64,000 nt of DNA, taken from the NCBI GenBank assembly GCA_036375165.1, contig DASUSI010000157.1, forward strand, positions 1-64,000. The letters run 5' to 3'. The notes below the pieces were generated by a model. It was not told the origin of the DNA. It saw nothing but the letters and a program-made list of their open reading frames with translations, and did no database searches. How positions within the stretch are numbered: the first letter of the stretch is position 1; each line of letters starts with the position of its first letter. The stretch is from WHSM01 sp036375165 (GTDB taxonomy: Bacteria > Actinomycetota > Actinomycetes > Mycobacteriales > Micromonosporaceae). Positions 9,836 through 18,877 of this stretch are shown one piece after another. The position numbers and the translations under genes were made by a program.

Positions 9836-11278
9836 GTGACCCAGATGACGCACCGATTCCAGCCGCTTCCGGACTTTCCGGGGTTCACGTCGGTGGACCG
9901 CGAGATCCGGGTGGATCGTCTCCCGGTGACCGGAGCGTTACCCGGGTGGCTGACCGGAACGCTGATCCGCAACGGTCCCGGTAAGTTCGAGGTAGGGGAC
10001 TACCGGGTCCGCCACTGGTTCAACGGCCTGGCTCTGCTGCACGCCTTCTGTTTCCGCGACGGACAGGTCTCCTACGCCAACCGGTACGTGCGGTCAGTGG
10101 CCTACCAGCACGCCGTGGAAAAGGAACAGCTGTACGGAAAACAGTTTGGTCCGGATCCCTGTGCCTCGCTGTTCAGTCGCCATTTCACCGAGTACGCCCC
10201 GAACCTCGCCGACAACGCCGCGATCAGCGTGACCCGGATCGCCGACCGGTTCGTGGCGCTGTCGGATGCGGCACTACCGATGGAGTTCGATCCGCGGACA
10301 TTGGAGACCCGGGGGGTGTTCGAGTACGGCAACTCGACTCCGTTGGGGATCTGCACACCGCACCCGCACCGCGACTTCGACCACGGCGGTCTGTTCAACT
10401 ACGGGACGGTCATGGGCGAGCAGAGCGCCTACCGAGTCTTCATGGTGCCCGACGGTTCCACCGCGCAGCAGGTCGTCGCGACCGTCCCCCGGCGCGAGCC
10501 CTGCTACATGCACAGCTTCGGCATGACCGAGAACTACCTGATCCTCGCCGAGTTTCCGGTGGTCCTCGATCCGATCCAGTACCTGGACCTGAGCCAGTCG
10601 GTGCTCGAATGCATGCGGTGGGAGCCGGAGCGCGGAACCAGGTTCCTGATCGTCGACAAACGCGACGGCAGCATCGTCCGTACCCTCACCACCGAGGGCT
10701 TCTTCGCCTTCCATCACATCAACGCCTTCGAGCGGGGCGGTGACGTGGTGCTCGACATCACCGCGACCCGCACTCCCTACGAGACCGTGCTCGGCCTGCC
10801 TCCTACCACCGATCAGCTGGACATCGAGCGGTACGGATACTCGCTGCGCCGTTACGTCCTACCGCTGTCCGCCGGGCCGACCGAGATCGAACACCAGATG
10901 CTGTCGACGGCCCAGATCGAGATGCCTCGGATCAACTACGCGCGGTACAACACGAAGGAATACCGGTACGTGTACGGACTGAGCCGCGCGCCCGACGCCC
11001 GTACGCTCAACCAACTGACCAAGGTGGACGTCGTCACCGGCGATACCGTGTCCTGGTACGAGCGGGGACGTTTCCCAGGTGAGCCGGTGTTCGTCGCGGC
11101 ACCCGACAGCACCCGGGAGGACGACGGCGTGGTGCTGTCAGCGGTCCTCGACGTGGCCAAGGGGACGTCGTTCATGCTGGTCCTCGACGGCGCGACGTTC
11201 GGTGAGTTGGCCCGCGCGGAGCTGCCCCAGCACATGCCGAGTGACCTGCACGGCGACTTTTTCCCCGATGTGGTGTGA
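9836..11278 (+). CDS. carotenoid-oxygenase (RPE65/CCD) family dioxygenase
   Basis: A 480-residue protein starting at GTG behind GGAGGGAG. All four His ligands of the non-haem iron seven-bladed propeller are present: H176 (CTPHPHRDF), H226 (YMHSFGMTENY), H293 or H294 (FAFHHINAFE) and H472 (DLHGDFFP, close to the C-terminus). The family cleaves C=C bonds of carotenoids, retinoids or stilbenes with O2. No carotenoid genes (crtB, crtI, crtE types) are visible in the window; the gene sits inside a polyketide/lipid-synthase operon. The inferred substrate is therefore the polyene made by that synthase, though a carotenoid or another alkene cannot be excluded. Confidence 0.9.
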   Translation: MTQMTHRFQPLPDFPGFTSVDREIRVDRLPVTGALPGWLTGTLIRNGPGKFEVGDYRVRHWFNGLALLHAFCFRDGQVSYANRYVRSVAYQHAVEKEQLYGKQFGPDPCASLFSRHFTEYAPNLADNAAISVTRIADRFVALSDAALPMEFDPRTLETRGVFEYGNSTPLGICTPHPHRDFDHGGLFNYGTVMGEQSAYRVFMVPDGSTAQQVVATVPRREPCYMHSFGMTENYLILAEFPVVLDPIQYLDLSQSVLECMRWEPERGTRFLIVDKRDGSIVRTLTTEGFFAFHHINAFERGGDVVLDITATRTPYETVLGLPPTTDQLDIERYGYSLRRYVLPLSAGPTEIEHQMLSTAQIEMPRINYARYNTKEYRYVYGLSRAPDARTLNQLTKVDVVTGDTVSWYERGRFPGEPVFVAAPDSTREDDGVVLSAVLDVAKGTSFMLVLDGATFGELARAELPQHMPSDLHGDFFPDVV

Positions 11279-11380
11279 GTTCTTCCTGGATCTGGTGTGA
11301 CGCGTCGTGGCCATGCCCCGCCCCGGCCTCCCGGCCGGCGAGGGCCGGCGAGGGCCGGCCGAGACTGAAGGGAGAAAGCG

Positions 11381-12922
11381 ATGGCGGAGGTGCATTCACC
11401 CAGGACGGCCGCGCTGTTTCCGGGACAGGGGGCGTTCGACGGCAGGGCGTTGATCGGCGCCGCCGCGCGGTACCCGGAGATTGGCACCGTGTTCGCCGAA
11501 ATCGATGAGGTGACGGCACCGGTGGCCGGCCGCAAGCTGTCGGAGATCGTGCTGGGCAGTGGTCCGGTGACGATCGGTGACCTGCTGGCGGACGAGCCCT
11601 GGGTGTCGCAGTTGGCCATCTACGGGGTCGATGTTGCTGTGCACAGGGTCCTCTCCGGGCTCGGTATGCGTCCTGACGTCCTGATGGGACACAGCCTCGG
11701 GGAAGTCGCGGCCTTGGTGTGCGGCGGGGTCTACACGGTATCCGACGGGGCTCGGGTGATCTGGCAGCGGATCGCCGCGATCAGCTCACTTGAGCTGCGT
11801 GGCGGGTACATGGCGGCGTTGTCCACAGACGCCGGTCGTGCCGGTCACTTGGTGGAGCTGCTGGCGGATGACTCGCTCGCGGTAGCGGTTGAGAACCACA
11901 GTGGTCAGACGGTGCTGTCCGGATCCGGTGCCGCCATGGACCTGGTCCGACAGGTTGCCGGTGTGCTCCGGTTGCCGGTGGCGAGGCTGGACTCCCTGGT
12001 GCCGTACCATTGCCCGCTGCTGACCCCGGCGGTGGAACGGTTCGCCGACGCGATCCGGGCCATTCCGGTGGCGCCCGGTCACAGCCGGGTGTATTCCCCG
12101 ATCCAGCAGCGGTACTACACAGCGGACGAGGACTTCGGCCGGGCTCTGGCAGAGCACCTCGTGCGGCCGGTGCGGTTCGACGCCGCGGTCCGGCGGTTGT
12201 CTGACGAGGGGGTGCGAACCTTCGTCGAATCCGGTGCGCTGACCACACTGGCCAAGCTGGTCACGCGGATCCTGGAGGGCGAGCGGCCGAGCGGTGACGG
12301 GGCACTGATCGTCGTCTCAGCTCTCGCCGACGCCGACAACCCGGTGGAGCCGGCAGTGGCCGCGCTACGCGGAGCCGGCGTGCTGGCCGCCGATCCAGCG
12401 GTGCTGGCGGCGCTGCTCCCCGATGTCGTCCCGGAACAGCTCAAAGCGTTCTGGGGTGACCGGGGCCCGGCGATCATCGACCTGGTACGCCAGGAGTACA
12501 CGGCGTACCGGCAGACACCGGGTGCCAGCGACCGGGGGTCGGACGGCGCTACCGAAGCCGAGCCCGCCGCGGGTTCGACTGCCACGAATCCGGCCGCTGA
12601 CGCCGCGACCGCGGCGAGTCAGACCGTCATCCCAACGACAGCCGATGCCCCGTCGGTGGAGTCGCTGGGTGAGGAACTGCGTGGGCTCTACGCCGAGGCG
12701 CTGGAGTATCCGGAGGAGGTCTTCACCGATGACGTCCTGCTCGAAGCCGATCTGGGCATCGACTCGGTGAAGCAGATGGAGTTGTTCTCACGGGTGGCGG
12801 AACGGTACGGCCTGCCGGCCCGTCCGGAGGGCTTCCGGCTGGCCGACCACAACACGATGGGCAAGGTCGTCCAGTACGTACACACCATGATCGACAAGGC
12901 CGGGAACGCCTCGGCTGTCTGA
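11381..12922 (+). CDS. discrete acyltransferase-acyl carrier protein (AT-ACP)
   Basis: A 513-residue two-domain protein starting at ATG after a GAAGGGAGAAAGCG ribosome site. Residues 8-300 form an FabD/PKS acyltransferase with 'FPGQGAF', nucleophile S105 in MGHSLGEVAAL and the downstream 'VPYHCPLLTPA' region carrying the active His. Residues 390-435 are an Ala/Thr/Ser-rich linker. Residues 440-505 form a single ACP with the phosphopantetheine site S462 in LGIDSVKQ, the DSxK type seen in PUFA and iterative PKS carriers. It should load malonyl units and carry the growing chain for the adjacent synthase, which has neither AT nor ACP. Confidence 0.88.
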   Translation: MAEVHSPRTAALFPGQGAFDGRALIGAAARYPEIGTVFAEIDEVTAPVAGRKLSEIVLGSGPVTIGDLLADEPWVSQLAIYGVDVAVHRVLSGLGMRPDVLMGHSLGEVAALVCGGVYTVSDGARVIWQRIAAISSLELRGGYMAALSTDAGRAGHLVELLADDSLAVAVENHSGQTVLSGSGAAMDLVRQVAGVLRLPVARLDSLVPYHCPLLTPAVERFADAIRAIPVAPGHSRVYSPIQQRYYTADEDFGRALAEHLVRPVRFDAAVRRLSDEGVRTFVESGALTTLAKLVTRILEGERPSGDGALIVVSALADADNPVEPAVAALRGAGVLAADPAVLAALLPDVVPEQLKAFWGDRGPAIIDLVRQEYTAYRQTPGASDRGSDGATEAEPAAGSTATNPAADAATAASQTVIPTTADAPSVESLGEELRGLYAEALEYPEEVFTDDVLLEADLGIDSVKQMELFSRVAERYGLPARPEGFRLADHNTMGKVVQYVHTMIDKAGNASAV

Positions 12923-13035
12923 CCACCGCTGTGGACCCCCGTGCGGGCGCCGAGTTGCCGGCATCGCCCGCACGTCAGGAAGACCGCCCGTCACGGTGGT
13001 CCCGGCTCCATCACCAGACCGAGGTACGGGAAGCC

Positions 13036-16000
13036 ATGGGTGAGCTGGACGGCAAGCTGGCGCTCGTCACGGGTGGCGCCAGAAACGTTGGCAAGGCGAT
13101 CGCCAAAGGGTTGGCGGCGCGTGGGGCGCACGTTGTCGTGAACTTCTTCCACGCCCTCGACGACGCGAAGCGCGCCCGCGTCGAGTTGGAGGCGACCGGT
13201 GCCCGGGTCGACCTGATCCGTGCGTCGGTGGCCCGCCCCGAGCAGGTGGCACGGATGTTCGCCGAGATCGAGGAACGGTACGGACACCTGGACATCCTCG
13301 TGAACAACGCCGCGTCCGGAGCGCTGCTGCCCCTCCACCAGGTGACCGACGAGCACCTGGACCGAGGGTGGGACACAAACCTGAAGGGGCCACTGCGGTG
13401 CGCCCAGCTCGCCGTACCGCTGATGTCCCGTCGGGGTGGCGGTGCCATCGTGAACATCTCGGCGCTCGGTGGCGCACAGTTCGTGATGGCGAACTACTTC
13501 GCCTGTGCGCCGGCCAAGGCGGCGATGGAGACGTTGACCCGCTACCTGGCGGCGGAGTACGCCCCCCGCAACATCCGGGTGAACACCGCGTCCGCGGCGA
13601 TGCTGGTCAGCGAGGTGGCTGACAGCTTCCCCCGGGCCGCCGAGATGCAGGAGGCGATCCGGCGAGCGACCCCGATGGGGCGACTCGGCACTCCGGAGGA
13701 ATTCGCCGACCTGGTGGCGTTCCTGGCCAGCGACCAGTCGCGATGGATCACCGGGCAGGTGGTACTGGCCGACGGTGGCCTCTCTCTCGGCACCACCCTG
13801 CTCGCCCCCGCGCCACTCGACCGCTCGGACCCGCTGCCGCAGCCGGACACCGCGGCTTCGGCAACGCCCGCCACGGTGGCGGTCCACGAGCCGGACCAGA
13901 CACCCGAGTCGGAGAAGATTCTCGGGCAGGACCACGCTCACGGGCCCGACGCCGTTGCGATCGTCGGGATGGGACTGGCGGTGGCCGGGGCCAACAGCCC
14001 CGAAGAGTTCTGGAAGCTCCGCCTCACCGGTGCCGAACTGTTCGTACCGGTACCCGCCGACCGGTGGGACCGCGCGGAGTTCCACTCGGCCGACCGGGAC
14101 TCGGAGGACAAGTCCTACCAGGACCGCTGTGTGTTCATCACCGACTTCGTCCCCACCGACGGGGTGCTCGCCGGAGCCGACGACGCACCCGGCGACCACG
14201 AGTTCACCACGCTGTGGCTGCGTCACTCCATGATCCAGGCGATGCGTGGGGTGACCACCCGCCCCGATGACCGGTTCTCGTGCGTCATCGGATACACCCC
14301 GGACGGCAACCAGCATCTGGAGGAGGCGGGAGTCCTGGCGGCTGTGGCGGACCGGGCGGAACGGATTCTCACCGGCCTTGCGGAACCCACCAGGGCGACA
14401 CTGCTCGAGCAGATCCGTGACACCCTCGCCCGCCGTTACCGCCATGGCTCGCACGGTGACCCGTCCCGGTTCCTGCCGCACCAGGTCGGCAGCCTGGCGA
14501 TGACCGGGGTGCTGCCGTCCGGTACGACGCTGCAGATGGTCGACACCGCCTGTTCCTCATCGCTGTACGCGGTGGACATTGGCTGCAAGGCGCTGCTGAG
14601 CGGTGACGTGGAGGTGGCGGTGTGCGGTGGCGCGTTCGCCCTCGGCCCCCGGGGCACCGTGCTGTTCTCCAAGCTGCGCGGCCTGTCGACCCGTGGCGAG
14701 GTGCGGGCGCTGGACGCCGCCGCGGACGGTGTGATCTTCGCCGATGGCGCGGCCGTCCTGGTCCTGAAACGACTGAGCCGGGCCCGTGCTGACGGCGACC
14801 AGGTACTGGGCGTGGTACGCGCCATCGGGACCTCCTCCGACGGCAAGGGAAAGGCGGTCTACGCCCCGAACCCCGAAGGCCAGGCGAGGGCCATCGCCCG
14901 AGCCGGGTCCGGACCGGTCGACCTGATCATCGCGCATGCCACCGGAACACCCGCCGGGGACCTCGCCGAGTTCACGACGCTGCGGGACCGCTACGGCGCC
15001 GACCCGGTGCCGGTCACCTCCAACAAGTCCCTGGTCGGTCACACCGGGTGGGCCGCCGGGGTGGTGTCGATCATCGAGGCGCTGCTCGGGATGCGGCACC
15101 AGACGATCGCACCGCAGTTCCGGTTCACCGAGCCGCCCGCGGACTTCCGGATCGCCGAGTCGAAGCTGCACATCCCTGCCCGAGCCCTGCCCTGGCCGGC
15201 GCACGACGACCGCCCCCGCGCCGCCGTGGTCTCCGGGTTCGGCTTTGGCGGCACCAACGCGCACCTCGTGGTGGCCGAACCGCCCCCCGCCGCGACGAGT
15301 GAGCCCGGACCGGAAGACACCCCGGCGGCTGGCGAGCGGATCGCGATCGTGGGCTGGGCGGCCCACGTTCCGGGCCTGGCCGACCGGGACGCGGTGACCA
15401 GATGGCTTCGCGGCACCGGGCCAGACCCGGCGGCGAGCTTTGGCGACACGTACCCCACTCCGAGTTTCCGGCAGGTACGGCTGCCACCCCGGACCGTACG
15501 CACCATCGACCGCTGCCAGCTGATGGCCGTCGAATGCGGACACCAGTTGCGGGAGCGACTCGGGAACGCCTGGACCGACCACGCGGAACGTGCCGGCGTG
15601 TTCATCGGCCACCTCGGCCCGACCCGTGCTGGCATGCTGTACGCGAACCGCTGCTACCTCGACGACGTGGCGAAGGCCCTTGAGTCCAACCCACGACTGA
15701 CCGGTTCCGAGTCCCTTCCGAAACTTGTGGACGGGTTGCGTGAGGACGCCCGCCGGCTGGTGCCCACCTCCAACGAGGACTCCTTCCCGGGCATGATGCC
15801 CAACGTCATCTCGGCGAGGGTCGCCAACTACTTCGGTCTCAACGGGCCGAACATGACCACCGACGCCGGCTTGGCGTCGACTCTCGCAGCCTTCGACGTC
15901 GCCTGCCGGTACCTGCGGGTGGGCGACATCGCTCTCGCGCTGGTCGGCGGCATCAACGGCAACGACCTGCCCGAACTGCGAGCGCTGCTGGACACGGCAC

Positions 16001-18867
16001 TTCCGGATCCTGGTGTCGACCTGGCTGAAGGGGCGTTCCTGTTCGCGTTGGCCGGCGAGCGGCTGGCCACCGAGGCCGGTCTGGAGATCCTCGGGTGGGT
16101 GCGGACCGAACCGGGCGAGTCCAGCGATGTACTGGACTGCGGTCCGGCAGCCCCGGACAGCGCTCGGTACCTGGGCGGCGCTGGTGGCCGCGCGGTACTG
16201 CAGGCGCTGCTCGCCCGTACCGGGCGGGTGAGCGTCGTCTGCGGCGACGGGTCGGCCGCACCGCGGGTGCACCTCGACCTGCCCGCGCCGGCACGCGCCC
16301 TGGACCGGCGTTTCGCCGACCCGCGACGGTACGCCCCTGAGTCCCCGCTACAGGTGCGCCGGTATGTACCGAAGCTGGTACCCGAGCCGGTGCCGGTGAC
16401 CGGGCGAACCTCGCGGTTCCTGGTCGAGGGCGTGGTGCTGCTGACCGACCGGCCCGAACTCGTCGACCAACTCGGGCCGCTGCCACCGGACGCCCGGGTG
16501 CTGTCATGTTCGCCCATCGGGTCGCCCCGTGAAGGCTGGCACCATCTTCCAGAAGTCTCCCCGGACACGGTGGACGCCGTGCTCGCCGGCCGGCCGCCAC
16601 GCCAGCTTCGGCTGCTCACCGACCTCACGGCATCCGCGCCACCGGCCGACTGCGTGGCGGCCGGTGCGCCAGGGCTGGAGGCACTGCACGACCTGACATT
16701 CCTGGCGTTGCAGCGCTGCGGCGACAGCAACGCGGTGGCGGTGCTGCTCGGCGCGCTGCCCGACGGCGTACCGCACCCGTACCTCGGCCTGTTCTCGGGC
16801 CTGATGAAGACCGCCCATCTGGAATCGCCGGAGGCTGGGCGGTTCCTGCTGGCCACCGCCACCCGGGAGGTGACCGTGGCGGTACGGGCCGCGGAGCGGG
16901 AGAGCGGTACGGAGCACACCCTGCCGGTGGTGTTCGATGTGGACGGCGAACGCCAGGTCTTCACACTGGTGGACCGGCAGGTCGAAATCGCCGGGGACAC
17001 CCCGGCGCGGCTGTCGGAGCACTCGGTGGTGCTGGCCGTCGGTGGCGCCCGTGGGATCACCGCCGAGCTGATGAAGGCGTTGGCCGAACAGTTCCGGCCG
17101 AAGCTGTACCTGGTCGGCAGCAACCCGCTCGACACGTACCCGGATCAGGTGTTCACCGGGGGTGACGCCGAGTTCGCTGCCGGCCGCAAGGCGTACCTGC
17201 GGGAACAACTGGCGACCCGACCCGGCACCCCGGTCGCGGTGCTCAACCGGGAGTACGACCGGATGGCCGACGCCCGCGCGGCCCGGCGTAACCTCGACGC
17301 GATGGTCGCGCACTGCGGCACCGACCGGGTGCGTTACCTGACCTGCGACGTGACCGATCCGGAGGCGGTGCGGCGGCTCGTGGAAGCCGTCCTGGCGGCT
17401 GAGCCAGGCGTCGACCTGCTGGTCAACGCGGCCGGGCGGAACGGTTCCGCGCTGATCGCGGAAAAGGACTTCGCCGCGTTCCGCACGATCCGGGACCTGA
17501 AGCTGCGCTCACACCGCAACCTCAAGCGGGCGTTCAACGACCGGCCGCCGAAGCTGTGGTGCAGCTTCGGCTCGCTGCTGGGGTTCTTCGGGCAGCGCGG
17601 CGAGTCCGACTACGCGTCCGGCAACGATTTCCTGGCGACCGCCGCAACGTACGCGTCGAAGGTCCAAGGGGCCGACGAGACCACCATCGGTTGGACCCTG
17701 TGGAGCGGCGTCGGGATGGGCGCCAACCCGCTGGTCAGCGAGTACTACGACCGCAGGGGGTTCTACACCCCGATGCCGGTCGGGGAGGGAGTCCACCACT
17801 TCGTCAGGGAGTTGCACGCCCCTGGGCGGACGCCGTACCTGGTGCACCTGGGCGCCGCCGAGCGTCGTACCGTTGGGAACTTCTACCCCGGGTTTTTCGG
17901 CGAGCCGGCCCGCCAACCCGGGTTCTACCTGCGCCGGGAGGTGAACCGTGGCCGGGACTCGGTGAGCTACGAGTGCCGCTTCGACCTGTCAACCGACGCT
18001 TACCTGCGCCATCACCTGGTGCGCGGCCACCCGACGCTGCCGGGCATGCTCATGACCGAGATCGCCGCGGAGGCGGCCCTGGTACTGCGGCCGGACCGGT
18101 GTCCGATCGGTTTCACCGACCTGCGGTTCGAGCGCTTCCTCCGGCTGTATGACAACCAGCCCCAAGCTCCGAAACACGTCCACGCCCGGGTGGTGGACGA
18201 GACCCCGGATCTGGTCACTGTGGAGGTCCGGCTCGCCACGGACGTCGTGGCCCCGAACGGCACGGTGCTGGTCCGGGACCGCACCCACTTCAGCGCCCGG
18301 GTGCTGCTCGCCCGGGACTATTCCCCGGCCCCGCGCTGGCAGCCGTGGCCGCCGGACGTCACGGAGTTCGCCGTGCCGGACGCGTACCATCACCCGGCCG
18401 CACCCGTACTGCTCACCGGCCCGTTCGTCACCACGACCGCAACCCGGCTGCACCCGCGGGGCAAGCGGGCCCGGTACGCGCCTCGGCTGGCCGCCGACGA
18501 CCCGGTGTGGTCCCGGTTCCGGGTGCCGAGCCTGCTGCTGGACGGGATGGCCCGGACCGGTGTCCTGAATCTGGTCGACGGACACTTGGTGCCGGTGGCG
18601 GCCCCGGTGTCGGTCCGCCGGATCGACCTGTACCAGGATGCCAATGACCTGACGCTGGCCGCCCGCGGGGCGATCGAGCTGTACGCCACGCCGGCTGAGT
18701 TCGCGCTGAGCGGGCCGGCTGCCACGTCGAACCGGTTCGTGGCGGTGGGGCCTGACGGGCACGTCGTCGCCCAGATCAAGGACGTCGCCGCGACGGTCCT
18801 CGGCCATCTCGACGTGGAGACCGGGCGGTTCCGGACCGCCGACGACATGGCGGACCTCGCCCGGTGA
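13036..18867 (+). CDS. iterative polyketide/PUFA-like synthase, ER(FabL)-KS-CLF-KR-DH
   Basis: A 1943-residue multidomain enzyme. The ATG at 13036 is preferred; an in-frame GTG at 12931 would add 35 residues but lacks a ribosome site. Domains: residues 3-250 an SDR resembling FabL enoyl-ACP reductase (VNNAASGALLP; Y154-x6-K161); 305-748 a ketosynthase with C506 (DTACSSS), H634 (HATGT) and H669 (NKSLVGHT); 768-1090 a second KS-like domain without the active Cys (TTDAGLASTL), i.e. a chain-length-factor type; 1100-1600 a ketoreductase with its structural half, NADPH motif GGARGIT and catalytic YASGN; 1640-1943 a dehydratase double hot-dog with H1660 (HLVRGHPTLPG). AT and ACP are absent and should come from the preceding gene. 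The order KS-CLF with KR and DH recalls PUFA/secondary-lipid synthases; the fused FabL-type ER is atypical. Product unknown. Confidence 0.9.
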   Translation: MGELDGKLALVTGGARNVGKAIAKGLAARGAHVVVNFFHALDDAKRARVELEATGARVDLIRASVARPEQVARMFAEIEERYGHLDILVNNAASGALLPLHQVTDEHLDRGWDTNLKGPLRCAQLAVPLMSRRGGGAIVNISALGGAQFVMANYFACAPAKAAMETLTRYLAAEYAPRNIRVNTASAAMLVSEVADSFPRAAEMQEAIRRATPMGRLGTPEEFADLVAFLASDQSRWITGQVVLADGGLSLGTTLLAPAPLDRSDPLPQPDTAASATPATVAVHEPDQTPESEKILGQDHAHGPDAVAIVGMGLAVAGANSPEEFWKLRLTGAELFVPVPADRWDRAEFHSADRDSEDKSYQDRCVFITDFVPTDGVLAGADDAPGDHEFTTLWLRHSMIQAMRGVTTRPDDRFSCVIGYTPDGNQHLEEAGVLAAVADRAERILTGLAEPTRATLLEQIRDTLARRYRHGSHGDPSRFLPHQVGSLAMTGVLPSGTTLQMVDTACSSSLYAVDIGCKALLSGDVEVAVCGGAFALGPRGTVLFSKLRGLSTRGEVRALDAAADGVIFADGAAVLVLKRLSRARADGDQVLGVVRAIGTSSDGKGKAVYAPNPEGQARAIARAGSGPVDLIIAHATGTPAGDLAEFTTLRDRYGADPVPVTSNKSLVGHTGWAAGVVSIIEALLGMRHQTIAPQFRFTEPPADFRIAESKLHIPARALPWPAHDDRPRAAVVSGFGFGGTNAHLVVAEPPPAATSEPGPEDTPAAGERIAIVGWAAHVPGLADRDAVTRWLRGTGPDPAASFGDTYPTPSFRQVRLPPRTVRTIDRCQLMAVECGHQLRERLGNAWTDHAERAGVFIGHLGPTRAGMLYANRCYLDDVAKALESNPRLTGSESLPKLVDGLREDARRLVPTSNEDSFPGMMPNVISARVANYFGLNGPNMTTDAGLASTLAAFDVACRYLRVGDIALALVGGINGNDLPELRALLDTALPDPGVDLAEGAFLFALAGERLATEAGLEILGWVRTEPGESSDVLDCGPAAPDSARYLGGAGGRAVLQALLARTGRVSVVCGDGSAAPRVHLDLPAPARALDRRFADPRRYAPESPLQVRRYVPKLVPEPVPVTGRTSRFLVEGVVLLTDRPELVDQLGPLPPDARVLSCSPIGSPREGWHHLPEVSPDTVDAVLAGRPPRQLRLLTDLTASAPPADCVAAGAPGLEALHDLTFLALQRCGDSNAVAVLLGALPDGVPHPYLGLFSGLMKTAHLESPEAGRFLLATATREVTVAVRAAERESGTEHTLPVVFDVDGERQVFTLVDRQVEIAGDTPARLSEHSVVLAVGGARGITAELMKALAEQFRPKLYLVGSNPLDTYPDQVFTGGDAEFAAGRKAYLREQLATRPGTPVAVLNREYDRMADARAARRNLDAMVAHCGTDRVRYLTCDVTDPEAVRRLVEAVLAAEPGVDLLVNAAGRNGSALIAEKDFAAFRTIRDLKLRSHRNLKRAFNDRPPKLWCSFGSLLGFFGQRGESDYASGNDFLATAATYASKVQGADETTIGWTLWSGVGMGANPLVSEYYDRRGFYTPMPVGEGVHHFVRELHAPGRTPYLVHLGAAERRTVGNFYPGFFGEPARQPGFYLRREVNRGRDSVSYECRFDLSTDAYLRHHLVRGHPTLPGMLMTEIAAEAALVLRPDRCPIGFTDLRFERFLRLYDNQPQAPKHVHARVVDETPDLVTVEVRLATDVVAPNGTVLVRDRTHFSARVLLARDYSPAPRWQPWPPDVTEFAVPDAYHHPAAPVLLTGPFVTTTATRLHPRGKRARYAPRLAADDPVWSRFRVPSLLLDGMARTGVLNLVDGHLVPVAAPVSVRRIDLYQDANDLTLAARGAIELYATPAEFALSGPAATSNRFVAVGPDGHVVAQIKDVAATVLGHLDVETGRFRTADDMADLAR

Positions 18868-18877
18868 GGAGGATGTG

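Noticed and set aside
12931..13035. 35-residue N-terminal extension of the large synthase from GTG 12931
   Set aside because: No ribosome site, Pro/Arg-rich non-conserved sequence; ATG 13036 with upstream GAGG sits right before the SDR fold.
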